A stretch of 64,000 nucleotides of DNA from NCBI GenBank assembly GCA_012861695.1, contig JAAOOA010000346.1, forward strand, positions 311,001-375,000. The letters are read 5' to 3'. The DNA comes from Trematomus loennbergii. Its lineage: Eukaryota; Chordata; Actinopteri; Perciformes; Nototheniidae. The translations under genes were made by a program, and so were the position numbers. Positions within the stretch are counted from its first letter, which is position 1, and each line of letters starts with the position of its first letter. The notes beneath the pieces were generated by a model, which saw only the letters and a program-made list of their open reading frames with translations, was not told the DNA's origin and made no database searches. Shown here piece by piece: positions 52,292 through 63,808 of the stretch.

Positions 52292-52698
52292 GAATCAGAA
52301 ACAGGTTTATTACCAGGTAGGTTTACACGTACGAGGAATTTGACTTGTTGTCGTGGTGCATAAAAACAAGAATTAAAGACACAGGTAGAGAACTAGAAAA
52401 ATATTTAAAATAATAAAAAATATATAGTCAAATATTTACATTGCAATGGAATGAAATAGAGGAATAAAATATGGAATAAAAATCAGCTGTAATACAAAAT
52501 GAACGCACACAATGTACACCATATCTGTTTTCTTGGTTTGTATTACTGCCACATTTATTCCATTCTATTTCTATATAAATACTGCTATATTTTATATTAT
52601 TTTTATATTTTCATGTTATTTTTTATGTATGCATCATGACATCAAGTCAAATTCCTCGTACGTGTAAACCTACCTGGTAATAAACCTGTTTCTGATTC
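52292..52698. repeat. Long inverted repeat, 56-bp perfect arms
   Basis: The arms at 52292-52347 and 52643-52698 are exact reverse complements (outer end GAATCAGAAACAGG). The 295-bp spacer is AT-rich and partly complementary to itself. The arm sequence (TTTATTACC...GAGGAATTTGACTTG) resembles a LINE 3' end common in fish, so this looks like two head-to-head copies or a foldback. Confidence 0.93.
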
Positions 52699-55600
52699 AG
52701 ATTCTGATTCTGAAAAGTGATAGAAAAAGGTATTTATTGACCAAGTTTGCTTTTTGTGACCAACTTTCTATTGTTATTTAGTTGCAGAATTTAAACGATA
52801 ATACAAAAAGCAAGAGAAAAAATAAGAAAAATGTCATCTTTTTAAACTGAATTGACATTGAGTCCTCTCCTAATCATCTACCAACATCAAGGTGTGCATA
52901 TATGTACAATTATATTTACATGAATGATATAACCAGATCAGCAATAACCTCTAGTTTCTCCTTTAGCTTGTTAACAGAAGCGATTGACAGCGCTGAAATT
53001 AATACGTCATGGAAGGAAGATATCCATCGCTTGATAAATATATTATGTGGGTTTCCATCATATTACAAACATATTTTTGGCTGCGGTTTAAACCAGGGAA
53101 AAGCATCCTTTTCTGATGGTTTAATAAGTTGAGAGAGGAGTCATCGTTCAGCAATACAATGTTTGGGAGACATGGTATCTGAATCATCTTAGATACAATG
53201 TCAATCACTTTGAGTGTTGTTAGATGCTGTTAGCGCTGTTATTGTAGCGCTACTTAGCATTAGAATAAAAAAATAGCTATAAAAGTGATCCATCTAATAT
53301 AACCTCCTGCTGATTTTGCGTCTGCTTCCCACTATCACACCTGAGCAGGACTCCTCGGAGCGGTGGCATTGTTGTGGCAAACAGATCCCATTGAGCTCGT
53401 AGCAAAACCCTCCAAATCCCCTTTGATCCATTTCAATATTGCTTCAAATTATGGTTATGGATTAGCGCTTCCAAACAACACGGTACCGTACCTCCTCTCC
53501 CAGACTTCCTCAAGAACTCCGAAGCCCATAATCCTTCAGCCCAAGGAGGTCTCATCTCCCTCTCACGGCTTCATTGATTTGATTATTGTGTTTTTATGAG
53601 CCCGCTACCTCTGGTGTTTCTTTGCTTCTTAAAAGCTCTTTTGTTGATTTCGTCCTCTACTGTGTTTTGTTGTTTTTCTATAAGGATGTCTCCTCTAACG
53701 TGAAGGTGAGTAGACTTTCATACCAGTATAGCTTTTTCCCACCAACGCCACCATTTTAATGTGCAGCAGTGTGCACCACAGTCTGCTTCACCCCCAGCCA
53801 AATAATGCTCCAGTCTACTCTCTACAATACACCGCTTGTTGCTTTTACCTTTGGGACGAGAGCCATTCTCTATTCTGTTTTTAATATTTCTTTTGCATGG
53901 CCCTCTATTTCTCTCTTTTTTTATTTCTCTCTTCTGAGTTCTGTCTTACAACATCCCTCATTGACATTCAACTAGGTATAAAATACCACTTCTCAGAACT
54001 AATAACTAAATGTCCCCATACAGAATGATCACAAATGAAAAAGGTTTTTAGTAGGTAACTGTAATCTTTCAATTAAATCCACTTAAAGGACCCATTATAA
54101 ATAAGTCTCAGCATGATGTTTTTGCCAGCTGTAGCCTCGTGATAGCTTGGTCTTTATTTTTGAACTATATTAACTACCAATTTTCTCGAACATTTGCTCC
54201 TCCAAGTCATTTTCCACCACTTTGAAGACCCCAGTACTGAAAAGTAATTTAAGTGGCATCAGTTATCTGCAATTGCTGGAACCACAATGTCTTCTTCTTG
54301 GTGTCAGGTTGGGATTTTGAACAATTTCAGGTGTTTACAGCGTGTTTTGGAAGTATGCATTTCACTTCTAAGTCTGAATTCTTCCCTATCTATACACGGG
54401 GAAGGATTCCCACCAGAATCCAAGACAGATTTTCATTTGAAAGACATGAATCAGATGGGGCTTCTTTTTTGCTTCCAAGTTTTGTGACAAATCCTCAAAG
54501 ATAAGCAGCATTTTGCTCCTGATTTGGATGTAAACGTCTGCACCGTTAACTCCCGTATGCTGTATGTTCCAGTGAGTCGGAGAGCACTGTGTGTGGAGCT
54601 CTTACTCTAGGGACTGTGAAACTGTAATTAAAAAGCCTGGACTAATCCCTCATCAGGGAGGGCCCATTGCCCTCCAGCCTGTTTACTGTGAAGTGGGTTG
54701 GCCACACACACTCACACATGATTTGATGCATTCATACATACGGTAGACCTTCTTAGGGATAAAGCACTCGGCAGTCAGACAACACACTAATCTTTGCTGC
54801 TGAGGAAGGAAAGAGGAAGGACGTGCCTTTTAAAGGGCCGGGAGGAGGATCTCTGGAAGTCACTTTGAGGAGAAAAGCAGATTAATGCTCAGGGTGAACT
54901 TCTAGCAGCCGGCGTAAATGTGACGGCAAATAGATCCAGAACGAGCCGAGAGTTTACCCAAAGTAACCCTCTCCTTGTCGTCCTCACTTTTTTTGTCCCC
55001 ATCTCTCTGACTTACTTTCATGTGTAGTTTTCCACCCTCTCTCCGTTTCTATCTCTCCACTCATCTCGCAGCAACTCGCAGTTTTATTTATGTGCTTATC
55101 TGTTCTTTTGAACCAAAGTCTTGCCATACTGTCTAATGCTAACACACTCCTTTCCCTTGATGGTTATCCCCCATCCCACTGCTGCAAATGAAACACAGAA
55201 CCTATCTTCCTGATTTGCAGGCAAAAAAAAGTTTTTTCTACACTGATTTAGTATCAGCAACATTACTAGTTGGAGTACTGAGAAAGGAACAGACAGAGTT
55301 TGTTGAGAGCAAAAATAGTGTGTTTGTGCACAGGGGGTCAGATTCAGTTTCTGCACACAAATTCAATTAATGTAGGAATGTTTTCATTTGCAATTGGAAA
55401 ACAACTATGAACAGCCTTTCAATTGCAGATTAACTGGCTGTTGTTGTTTTCAATAATTCAACTCATAGTGAATTGGCCCTGGACCCTGAATGAATGTACG
55501 GGCTAAATTAGATCCACGTGCGTCCTTCTGTCCCAGCCTGCCATGCTTTCCCTTGGCCATCATCCAGCCCTTTCTCCCTGCTGGCAGCCACTCTGAATGC

Positions 55601-55932
55601 AACACCGCTCATGTTGAAGGAAGAGCTCAGTTGGACCAGTGAAAGATGCATTGCTCTCCCTTCCCTCTGGATATGAGCAAATGGGAGTTGAGGCAGACCA
55701 CACAAACAAATAAAGCACTTTCACTACCGCGCGCACGCCGGGGAGCTGACTTTGAATAGGTAGAGGTTTGTTTCAAAGGTACAGCTGTTGAGGTGCTACT
55801 GTTGAATGGAACTGACCAAAGAACAGACACCTTTTTCTACTCAGAGAACAGACTCTCTCGGCTTCAATAAGCGGTCTTTAAAATATCCACAGGAGTGCAG
55901 AAGAAAACTCTCTCAGATGATTGCTATATAGC

Positions 55933-56488
55933 CAATGCTGGAAAAAATATTTTAATTCTTTAAAAGTGAAAGTACTAATACCACACTGGGAGAATACTAA
56001 TTTCAGGTAAATGTACTGCATTGAGAATGGTACTTAAGTAAAGTATTGAAGTATGTTTAGGAAAATGTACTAAAGTATTTGGAGTAAAAGTAGTCATTGT
56101 AGGAAAAACTTCAAAATATTTTATAACAAAATCTGCCAATTTTCACATTTAAGAAGCTCGAACTGTGAAATATTTTTGAACATAAAACTTCTTAACAAAA
56201 TTGCTGCCATTTTCTTTCTGTTAACCCATTCATTGTTTTAGATACTTAAATTAATGTTGGATTGTTTAATACCGAAAAGTTAATACATCTGTAAAATAAA
56301 TGTAGTGGAGCAAATAATACATACTTGGCTTCCAACATGTAGTAGGGTAGAAGTATAAAGTACTATAAAATGAAAATACTACCTCAAATGTAGTAGGGTA
56401 GAAGTATAAAGTACTATAAAATGAAAATACTACCTCAAATTTGTACAGTTCAGTTCTTGAATAAATGTATAGTTACTTTTCACCACTG
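55933..56488. mobile_element. hAT-like element (CAGTGGTG type), second copy
   Basis: The left end CAATGCTGGAAAAA is decayed and the right end is TTTTCACCACTG. The flanks TATATAGC and TATGTAGC (56489-56496) differ by one base. The interior has the GTACTTAAGTA/GAAGTATG motifs of the family. It contains the 51-bp duplication at 56338-56439 and ends 132 bp before the cassette exon. Confidence 0.75.
56338..56439. repeat. 51-bp exact tandem duplication
   Basis: Two consecutive identical units beginning TGTAGTAGGGTAGAAGTATA, at 56338-56388 and 56389-56439. Confidence 0.95.
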
Positions 56489-56620
56489 TATGTAGCCCAG
56501 TATTGTACAAGTTATTCTCAAACCATGTGCTTTAAAGCAACAGGTTGGAAGTACGTGTGTGCAAAATGAAATCTAATGCCGTTTACTGAGAGCTCTCCCC
56601 ACCCGTTCCTTTAAATCTAG

Positions 56621-56764
56621 GTGACCAAAGTGGTCAAAACCATCACCCGCCGCACCTACCACCCAGTCCTGGTGACTGACAGCTTGTCAGCGGAGTCCAG
56701 ACCTGGCACCCGGACCCCCACCCCGGTCTCCAACTCCACCCCCACCCCAACGGAGACAGAGCCA
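56621..56764 (+). CDS. arvcf: arvcf probable cassette exon (48 aa, Thr/Pro-rich)
   Basis: The exon is 144 nt, phase 0 at both ends. The acceptor ends TTAAATCTAG at 56620 after a C/T-rich tract, and the donor is CCA followed by GTAATG at 56765. It encodes 48 residues starting VTKVVKTITRRTYHPV and ending in a Thr/Pro-rich tail with several TP pairs (GTRTPTPV, NSTPTPTETEP). Its first 12 residues align with those of the next exon (VTKMVKTVTTRT), and both follow ...RRTETK in frame. Because the length is a multiple of three, inclusion or skipping keeps the ORF open, so it behaves like an optional insertion. I do not recognise this tail from human ARVCF, where TETK is followed directly by VTKTVKTVTTRT. 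It could be a lineage-specific duplicated exon. A hAT-type element is inserted 80 bp past the donor. Confidence 0.72.
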
Positions 56765-56844
56765 GTAATGGACGCCTCACCCTGCGTGATGTTTGCTGTG
56801 TTCCCCCCTCCTCACCCGCCTGCCTCCTCCCTGTTCCTCTAACA

Positions 56845-57419
56845 CAGGGGTGTCCAAATGTTTTTCACCGAGGGCCACATACAGAAAAATATACGCAGGG
56901 CAGGGCCACTCACTAGAGGTTTATGGCCTCATAAGTTAAGTTATAAGTAGCAAAATCCATCAAAGTAGGTAAATGATACTTGTTACTTGAATATGCTTTA
57001 AGAAACAAACAGCCTACATCACAGCTCTCCAGAGGGTTTCATTTATTGTGTCAGCAGCTCATTCCTTAAAACAGAAGCCTCAGATTTCTTATAATAAGAG
57101 GAAATATGAAGGGTAGATTTCACGCTTGTTATACAAATAAGTTATTGGGCTTTTTTCTTATCAACTTAGATTTGTTTGAAATTGATACTTCGAACAAATC
57201 TAAGTTGATAAGAAGCTTTTTTATTTTGAAACATTGGGCTTATTAAGACATGAATACTACTGTATAATATCTGTTTTCATCTATATTTACAAAGTACAAG
57301 ACAAGCACAAGTTTCATTTGAGGGCCATACTGCATTATACTTTTTGGATTAGCTGAGGGCCGATTCAAAATGCACTGCGGGCCGCATTTGGCACCCTGGC
57401 CGTAGTTTGGACACCCCTG
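56845..57419. mobile_element. hAT-type element (CAGGGGTGTCCAAA) after the cassette exon
   Basis: The ends CAGGGGTGTCCAAA and TTTGGACACCCCTG are perfect over 14 bp and flanked by the perfect 8-bp duplication CTCTAACA (56837-56844 and 57420-57427). A 26-bp hairpin with one mismatch lies at 57155-57180/57189-57214. No transposase remains. Confidence 0.93.
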
Positions 57420-58843
57420 CTCTAACATCATGTTTTAAAGAGCCCTACATTTTTCCACTTCTACTTTCCAGCAGTGTGGAGAACATTACTTGCGCAGATG
57501 CTCTTCAGATGAGGCTGAAATAAATCACAGGCCACACTATCACAGGTTGCTTATAGAAATCTAAATGACTACCTCAGTTTCTCCCCACCGTGTCCATTTG
57601 AGCTCTCAATAAAGTGCATACCGCAGAGGTTGTGAAACCTCTTTAGGAGCTGTAAAGTGCTGCCTTTCCCTCCATTTTTAATAGTTTGGTAAAAAGTGTG
57701 CATCAGTGGTGTCTCAAAACACTTTTCAGTACAGCCTCTCCATGCATACACATTTAGAGTATATGTTCCCATCCTCTCACTCTACCATTTGAGCAATTCT
57801 CTTTTAGCCTTGTTTACCCCTTCTTCAGCATGTTTTTTAAAAGCAGGTCCCTCGCCTCCCTTGCTTTCCCCAGTTTAACGCCTTGTGAACTTGAGCCTTC
57901 ATCAAAGAGTGTTTGAAAACTGTGTGATGGCTGCCCTTGCAAATCGCCTAAAAAGCTGTGTTGCTACAAGACATCTGGGCACGTCAAGGCCGGGAAGCTG
58001 TATATCTAACCATGCTCTTCTTTTGGTTCAAACGTTGATCAAATAAAATATGAAGGAGAATAAGAATTATAAAATGACCAGATATACAAAAAAACATTCT
58101 GACATTATGAGGCCTTGGTGCCCTTGTGAAGCTCCTGTATATATCTCAGGGTGTTTTCTATTTGTACTTTACTCAAGCTTTATTCAGATTTAAAACAATC
58201 CTGGCAAAAACAGGCAGCAGCATAGTTACAGTCAACAAATGAAAAACCAGAACAGAGAACATATCAGAGTCACAATCAGAAACATCAATAAATAATCTAC
58301 AGACAAACAGAGTTGCCTGCTTCTCGGTCATAAAGGAGCGCTTTGGAATTACCAAGAGAGACCAGTTTCAGCTTATATTGCAGCTGGTTCAAAGCAAGTG
58401 GAGCAGCTTAACTAAATGCCCTTTTCCCAGCTCAGGGTGGACTTTTGGGACTGGTAGTAAGAACAAGTCCTCAGAGCGAAGCCGATGAGATCCGTTCTTT
58501 ACTGATGGATATACAGTTGCAGATGAGGTGAAAGAACACCAAGAACAGGTTTATAAATAAGGATCTGCCAATGGTTTAGTCTAGGGATGTTCAGGGCAGA
58601 CAACCATCCCAAAGATAGATATGTGTAATGAATCTGGTGGATGATATCCAATATGAGTAGGCATGTAGAAGATGCATTCATATAAACAACACAGACATAA
58701 AAGTTTCAGTGACAAGTCTCTTTTTGGCTTCAATAGAAAAACAAGACTTGCTTTTAAAGTATAAACCCTAATTTATCCTTCATTTAAGGAATATCAAATG
58801 CAAATGTTTTTTTATAAATTAAATGCATTATGCACATGTAATT

Positions 58844-59865
58844 CAGGGTGTCCGCGGGGTCTTAAAAAGTATTGAAAGTTGATAAATCAATTTAGCGAAA
58901 ATGAAGGCTATTAAAAAGTATTAAACGGCATTTTCCAAGGTATTACATTTTGTAGCTTGTTTTCAATAAGTATATAAATTGTCCAAAGAGGTTGTATTCT
59001 ACAGTCTGCCTGAATGTAATCATTGCGTAGGTGTGTAGTGTGATTCTGTGTAGTTTATTTATGGCATCCCGTTGGATTTGACGTCATCTGAACAGGACAT
59101 CGCACGCTCACTGCTTGATAGCGCACAAAGGTCCGTTTACGCCGGTTGTTAAAGTGGACCTATCATGCTATATTTGAATAATATAGTATAGGACCATACC
59201 TATATAAGGCATATTTATACTTTTTTTTTTTCAAAATACCAAACAGATCATGCATTTTAGCCATGCCTCATTTCGCTCAATTTGACAATTTTAGCTCTGT
59301 TTTAGCAAGGACAGATTCAGTGAGAACAGCACCATCTACAGGCCTGGCATATGTACTACAACGTCTCCAGCGCTTTCGAACGGCAATGGCCGTGGCTGTC
59401 TCCTCCTGATTGGTGGAGTTGGCCCAATAGCCGTAGCGCCACCGTCCTGACGTCAGGACAGTGTTCAAATCTGGATCAGTTTTGATCAGATCCGTTGCAG
59501 CCCCTTTTTTAGAGATTTGGGTATGGAGGAAAATAGAGAGGGTTGTGTTTTCTGACACTTGGTGAGTTCCCTGGAACACCGGGGACACTATTCATGTATA
59601 AAAGACGTACAAAAGTGCATTTTGCATGATAGGTCCCCTTTAAACAACTATCGTTATGGGGAAATGCAAGTTTGCGTCCAAATGGTTGGAAGATAAGGAG
59701 GAAGGACAATCAATACTGTATATAGTAAATGTGAGGTAAAGTGTGTCGCCAATGTAACCGGTTAAAACTCAAAGTGGCGATGAGGTCTTAAAATGTATGG
59801 AAAGGGTCTTAAAAAAGGTCTTAAAAGGTCTTACATTTGTCTTCAGGATTCCTGCATATACCCTG
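58844..59865. mobile_element. hAT-like element (CAGGGTGTCCGCGG) with nested MITE
   Basis: It starts CAGGGTGTCCGCGGGGTCTT and ends CCTGCATATACCCTG, with GTCTTAAAA-type motifs repeated near both ends. TGTAATT occurs at both borders (58837-58843 and 59864-59870). The family I MITE at 59149-59643 is inside. Confidence 0.8.
59149..59643 (-). mobile_element. TTAA MITE, family I, copy D (inverted, nested)
   Basis: Reverse-complement copy of the element at 36171-36667, beginning TTAAAGTGGACCTATCATGC and ending GCATGATAGGTCCCCTTTAA. It shares the variant CRE flank with copy B. Confidence 0.9.
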
Positions 59866-60896
59866 TAATTGTTTCATCCTAGATATGACTTCCAGTCCTC
59901 TTGAGGCCCAGAGTTAGCATTAGATCCATGCTATGAAGACCAGTTTGTTTTCTTACCACTGTGGATCAAGTACTGTAGATGAAAGGGAGCTTGTTATTCC
60001 AAGGTCATCCATATGCTTCGGCTAATGTGCGTCACGCAAATGATCTCTTTATTTATAACTGTGCAAAGCCAAGGCGGCGTGGCATCAGAAACAAACGTAC
60101 ATTGCTTAGTAATTACTCTGAACATGGAAATGAAGCTTGGCGATCCTGAAATAGTCTTTTTTATATAGCTTAGAAGGCCAGTGACATTTCGATTTGTTTC
60201 TACCAAGTTAATGAGGATGTTGAACAACCGACATGTTGTTTGTGCTTTTGCTTCTCTGTGGCGAAGGTTAATGCATTGTTGTGGTTCCTCGATATCGTTA
60301 CATGCCTTTGCCTGTCACTGATTAAAATCTAAATGATATCATGGATGGGAAAACAAAGAAAGCATATTACAATTAAGAGAGCTGTTGTTGGAAATTAAAC
60401 CCATCAGATGTGGAATGAGTCTTTTTCTTCCTTTCCCTGAGAAATTTAAATGACAATCTACGCTCATCAAGTGAACCTCTCTGCGACAACCTCGTCAGGC
60501 ACGACATGAAATTGCATCGGACCTGCAACCCTGACGATTAATTTTCATAAACCTCATTAATTTGAAGATGAATTTATAGCCGTCGACAAAATAGCCAATT
60601 ATCGGCCACAGCAGAATTCACTGGGCAGCAAATTGGTTTCTGTACGAGTGGAGAGAGCAGGGAAGGATGGGGAAGCTGTGTGTGATTCTCCAGTCATCGT
60701 CTCAGAGGAAGAAGAGGGAACAGAGTTATGTAGCTATAGCATGACGTGAGCGTGAGATATGGATACATGCAGCGATGGCAGTCACAGTGTGATGCTACGT
60801 TGTTCCCTTGGATATAAAAAGGATTCAAGGACTATTGGAGATGTTGCTCTTTAAGATGGCTCAGTTACAGAACAAGCTAGGACACTACCAAGACAG

Positions 60897-61290
60897 TGGG
60901 TGTTTCTCAATCGCGAGTACGCTTGCTTGGTAGCACATGTCTGCCGAGCATCTTGCTTCAGAAGCGAGTCAAGAATACTTCCTGACATTCGGAAAACAAA
61001 GAGTGGAACACGCTAGCAAGTGTGCAGGTGTGCGTCATATGAGAGGCCCCGCCTTACATCTTCCGCCACAGATTTGGGGAAATTGGTCCGTGCGCAAAGC
61101 ATTGTGGGGATTTTAAGACCGCGGAGTCTACTCATGTGCAGCCTCGATATTTCTCCAAACGGAGTACGCCGGGCTCGGTAGATTTCCAAGTATGCTGGAG
61201 ATTGGAACAGTACTTCGGCGGCACTCGATGACGTAGTATGCTTGAAATAGTGGCTCTGAAGCAGCTTTACTCGCGATTGAGAAACACCCA
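60897..61290. mobile_element. MITE with 23-bp perfect terminal inverted repeats
   Basis: TGGGTGTTTCTCAATCGCGA (first bases of 60897-60919) is exactly inverted at 61268-61290. The 348-bp interior is CpG-containing and not coding. The target-site duplication is unclear, so the superfamily is left open. Confidence 0.8.
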
Positions 61291-61974
61291 GAGTGTATGC
61301 AATATTTTCAGTTATGACTTGGCTGACACTATTTGCCTTATTATTGTTATACCACATGTACTGACTTAATCCACTTTATAATTAGAGGTAACACCAATTG
61401 CTTACACAGGCCTTACAATGGAGGTTCCTCTCTCAGCACATCCACTAAGTGTTTTAGAGGAATTATAATTATGCATTGGTGTTCAGAACATGATTCCTAA
61501 CTAACTTCAGTGCCATGCAGTAAGCATCTATGACGGTACAATGGTCCGTGAAACTTGCAGACAAGGTACAAAATTAGCACCGTTCGCCTGCCAAATGCAG
61601 GTAAAATATGCAATTGGCTAGTTTGTTTTCATTGCTTACCGGCCAAATCTCATAATAGAATCTTAAACTTCACTTGCAATTTTGCTTATTGACTTAACAT
61701 CTATTTTGCACCCTGTTCCCCGAAACAAAAGAGAAACTAACTCCCAAGTTTGATTGAGTTAACATACATGGATGAGGTTTCCTCTGCATAACGTCCAAAA
61801 TGAAACGCATGCACAAATAGCTTTTTTCCAATGTATCCAGGTTGTTTGTCTTCCTCTTTCACCGAGTGGCTAACTAACACAATGTCCTCCACAGAGGCAC
61901 ATATCTCTGTTTAATGGACAGCATGAGGTTTGCTTTAACACCTGTCTGACAGCTGTATCTGGTCCTCTTTGCAG

Positions 61975-62620
61975 GTGACTAAGATGGTGAAGACGGTGAC
62001 CACTCGAACAGTGCGCCAGGTGCCGCTGGGCCCCGACGGCCTGCCGCTGCCCGAGGGCTCGTCCCCGCTGGGCAGCTACACCGACTCCATCGACCGGCGC
62101 TACATGAAGAACGGAGGTGACCGCTTCATCACGCCTCAAGCATCCTCCACCCTGACGCGCTCCTACAACAACTCCTACAACGATTCATACGGCGAGGCGC
62201 CCGAGAGCCAGTACGTCCGCCACTACGGGCTGCACGATGGCTACGCCGATCTGACGGAGAACTACGGCAGCCTTTCACGTGGGGTCAACTTCCGGCCGCC
62301 TCGCTACCCCTACATGCCCAACAGCTACCGGCCGGAGAACAGCTACACCCTGCCCATTCGCAAGGATGACTACGGCCACGTGGCCCAGCCCCAGGTGCCC
62401 ATGGGCAGCAGCACCGTGGATCTGAACCGCTCGCAGCCCGAACGCTTCCAGGCCGAGCCGTACGGCCTGGAGGACGATCGCCGCAGCCTTCCCCCTGAAG
62501 AGGAGGAGCCGTACGAGCTGGAGCCGGACTACTCCACCGCCAACCGTCGTACAGGCACCCTGCAGGGCCCAACCGGGGTCGCACCCACCGGGAACCTCTG
62601 CGCGATGGGCCCCGAGTCAG
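61975..62620 (+). CDS. arvcf: arvcf exon: Tyr-rich region before the armadillo repeats
   Basis: The exon is 646 nt. The acceptor is CCTCTTTGCAG ending at 61974, and it starts in phase 0 with VTKMVKTVTTRTVRQV. The donor is TCAG followed by GTGAGG at 62621, leaving phase 1. The roughly 215 residues match ARVCF along their length: GPDGLPLPEG near residue 20, NYGSLSRG with RPPR following near residue 100, then ERFQAEPYGLEDDRRSL and YELEPDYSTANRRTGT near residues 160-200. The last residues, GPESG, line up with PECG of human ARVCF, where RGLHTRAYED follows, which supports this donor. The region is rich in Tyr (SYNNSYNDSYGE, YRPENSY); in p120 the corresponding region carries Src-family phosphorylation sites. 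The exon is GC-rich compared with its introns. Armadillo repeats, the C-terminus and the PDZ-binding end must lie in later exons beyond the window. Confidence 0.95.
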
Positions 62621-62705
62621 GTGAGGATACAGTGCAATAATCAAGAGAGAGCAGAGGTTTTGAAAGTTTGTTTGGGTTTTTTATGGGCCTGTTTAGCATT
62701 TATTA

Positions 62706-63060
62706 GAGTTCAAAGGTTTTATTGTCATACGCACAAAGCTACAGTGTAGAAATGGCAATGAGAATATTCTGACCTGAGCTCCTCCAACAATTCAACATAC
62801 ATAATAAAATACAAAAATACAAAATAAAAAGTAGTGCAAAAAGTCTATATACAAGTAAATAGAATATGATATGTACAAGAACAGAATATGAAATACAATT
62901 ATGTAAATTAAATACGGTTTATTGCGTGGATAACTATTTATATAAATAAGTATATTGCAAGATGACCAACTCAGAGTGGGATTAATCGGGAGGACATAAG
63001 TAAAAAGAGCACAGGCTGTATTCAAACCGCAACAGGGACTGAGCACAGTAGAGTTTTTTT
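62706..63060 (-). mobile_element. LINE 3' fragment, minus strand
   Basis: GTTCAAAGGTTTTATTGTCATACGC and CAAAGCTACAGTGTAG are the reverse complement of a relative of the tail at 49700-49802. The rest is AT-rich and diverged, so the right limit is approximate. Confidence 0.6.
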
Positions 63061-63689
63061 TAGATATGAGTAGATTAGAAGCCGATTAGTAGGCATGCAT
63101 TCTCTGGCTATGTTTAAAGACCCCTGCCTTGATGTGCATGAGGAGTAAAGCATATGATCAGATTCTGTCTTTACACACTTTTGACTTTGCTCTGACACTT
63201 AAAAACACTATCTCTCTCAAACACACAAACAAGCACTCAATAAAACATCTTACACTACAATGGACCGTGATACAGATATTACACAGATGAAAAGTAGTTT
63301 TATAATCGGTACCAAAACCACCCAGATTGTACTGATGGATTTAGCCTACATCCAAGATGTAATGGTTTTGTGAAGGTGCATACAGTAAACACGTTATTCC
63401 TTTTTAATGTTGGACAGTGAGTTCTTGTTCGTATGCGTGAGCGGAGGCTTGCCTGACATGAGAGGAGATCACCCTGTTAGGATGAGAGGGAATAACAAAC
63501 ACTTTCCTGCTCGCGCCCAAAAAATAACGACAACACACCAAGTAAACGGATGTCATTTCTCCTTGAGCAACTTGCTTGTGAAAGAGAGCGGAGAACAACG
63601 CGTCGTTGATTGCCATTTTCCTGCAAATGGATACTGAACAAGTGTTTGTGTCAGAGGTAAAGAGGCGGGAATGATTTTCAGACGTGAGG

Positions 63690-63808
63690 AGGGAGGTAAG
63701 GAGGACAGAGGCAGAGAGGGAGGTAAGGGAGGACAGAGGCAGAGAGGGAGGTAAGGGAGGACAGAGGCAGAGAGGGAGGTAAGGGAGGACAGAGGCAGAG
63801 GGGGAGGA
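63690..63808. repeat. 27-28-bp tandem array, 4 copies
   Basis: Units read GGGAGGTAAGGGAGGACAGA followed by GGCAGAGA. The first is one base shorter and the last has GGGG for AGAG. Every unit start contains GGAGGTAAG. Confidence 0.95.

Larger units (their letters stand above)
52257..56620 (+). other. arvcf: arvcf intron between the TETK exon and the cassette exon
   Basis: GT..AG intron of 4364 bp. It starts with a long inverted repeat (52292-52698) and ends with a hAT-type element (55933-56488) containing a 51-bp tandem duplication. The stretch 52720-55930 is AT-rich and shows no recognised exon or repeat. Confidence 0.75.
56765..61974 (+). other. arvcf: arvcf intron between the cassette and Tyr-rich exons
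   Basis: GT..AG intron of 5210 bp. It contains three DNA-transposon insertions (56845-57419, 58844-59865 with a nested MITE, 60897-61290). The stretches 57430-58840, 59870-60890 and 61295-61970 show nothing recognisable. Confidence 0.75.

Noticed and set aside
61013..61357. 114-residue minus-strand frame
   Set aside because: It lies over the MITE at 60897-61290 and its edge, with no recognisable protein similarity.
62285..62644. 119-residue Gly/Pro/Arg-rich frame antisense to the last exon
   Set aside because: It is the shadow of a GC-rich coding exon whose sense frame matches ARVCF.
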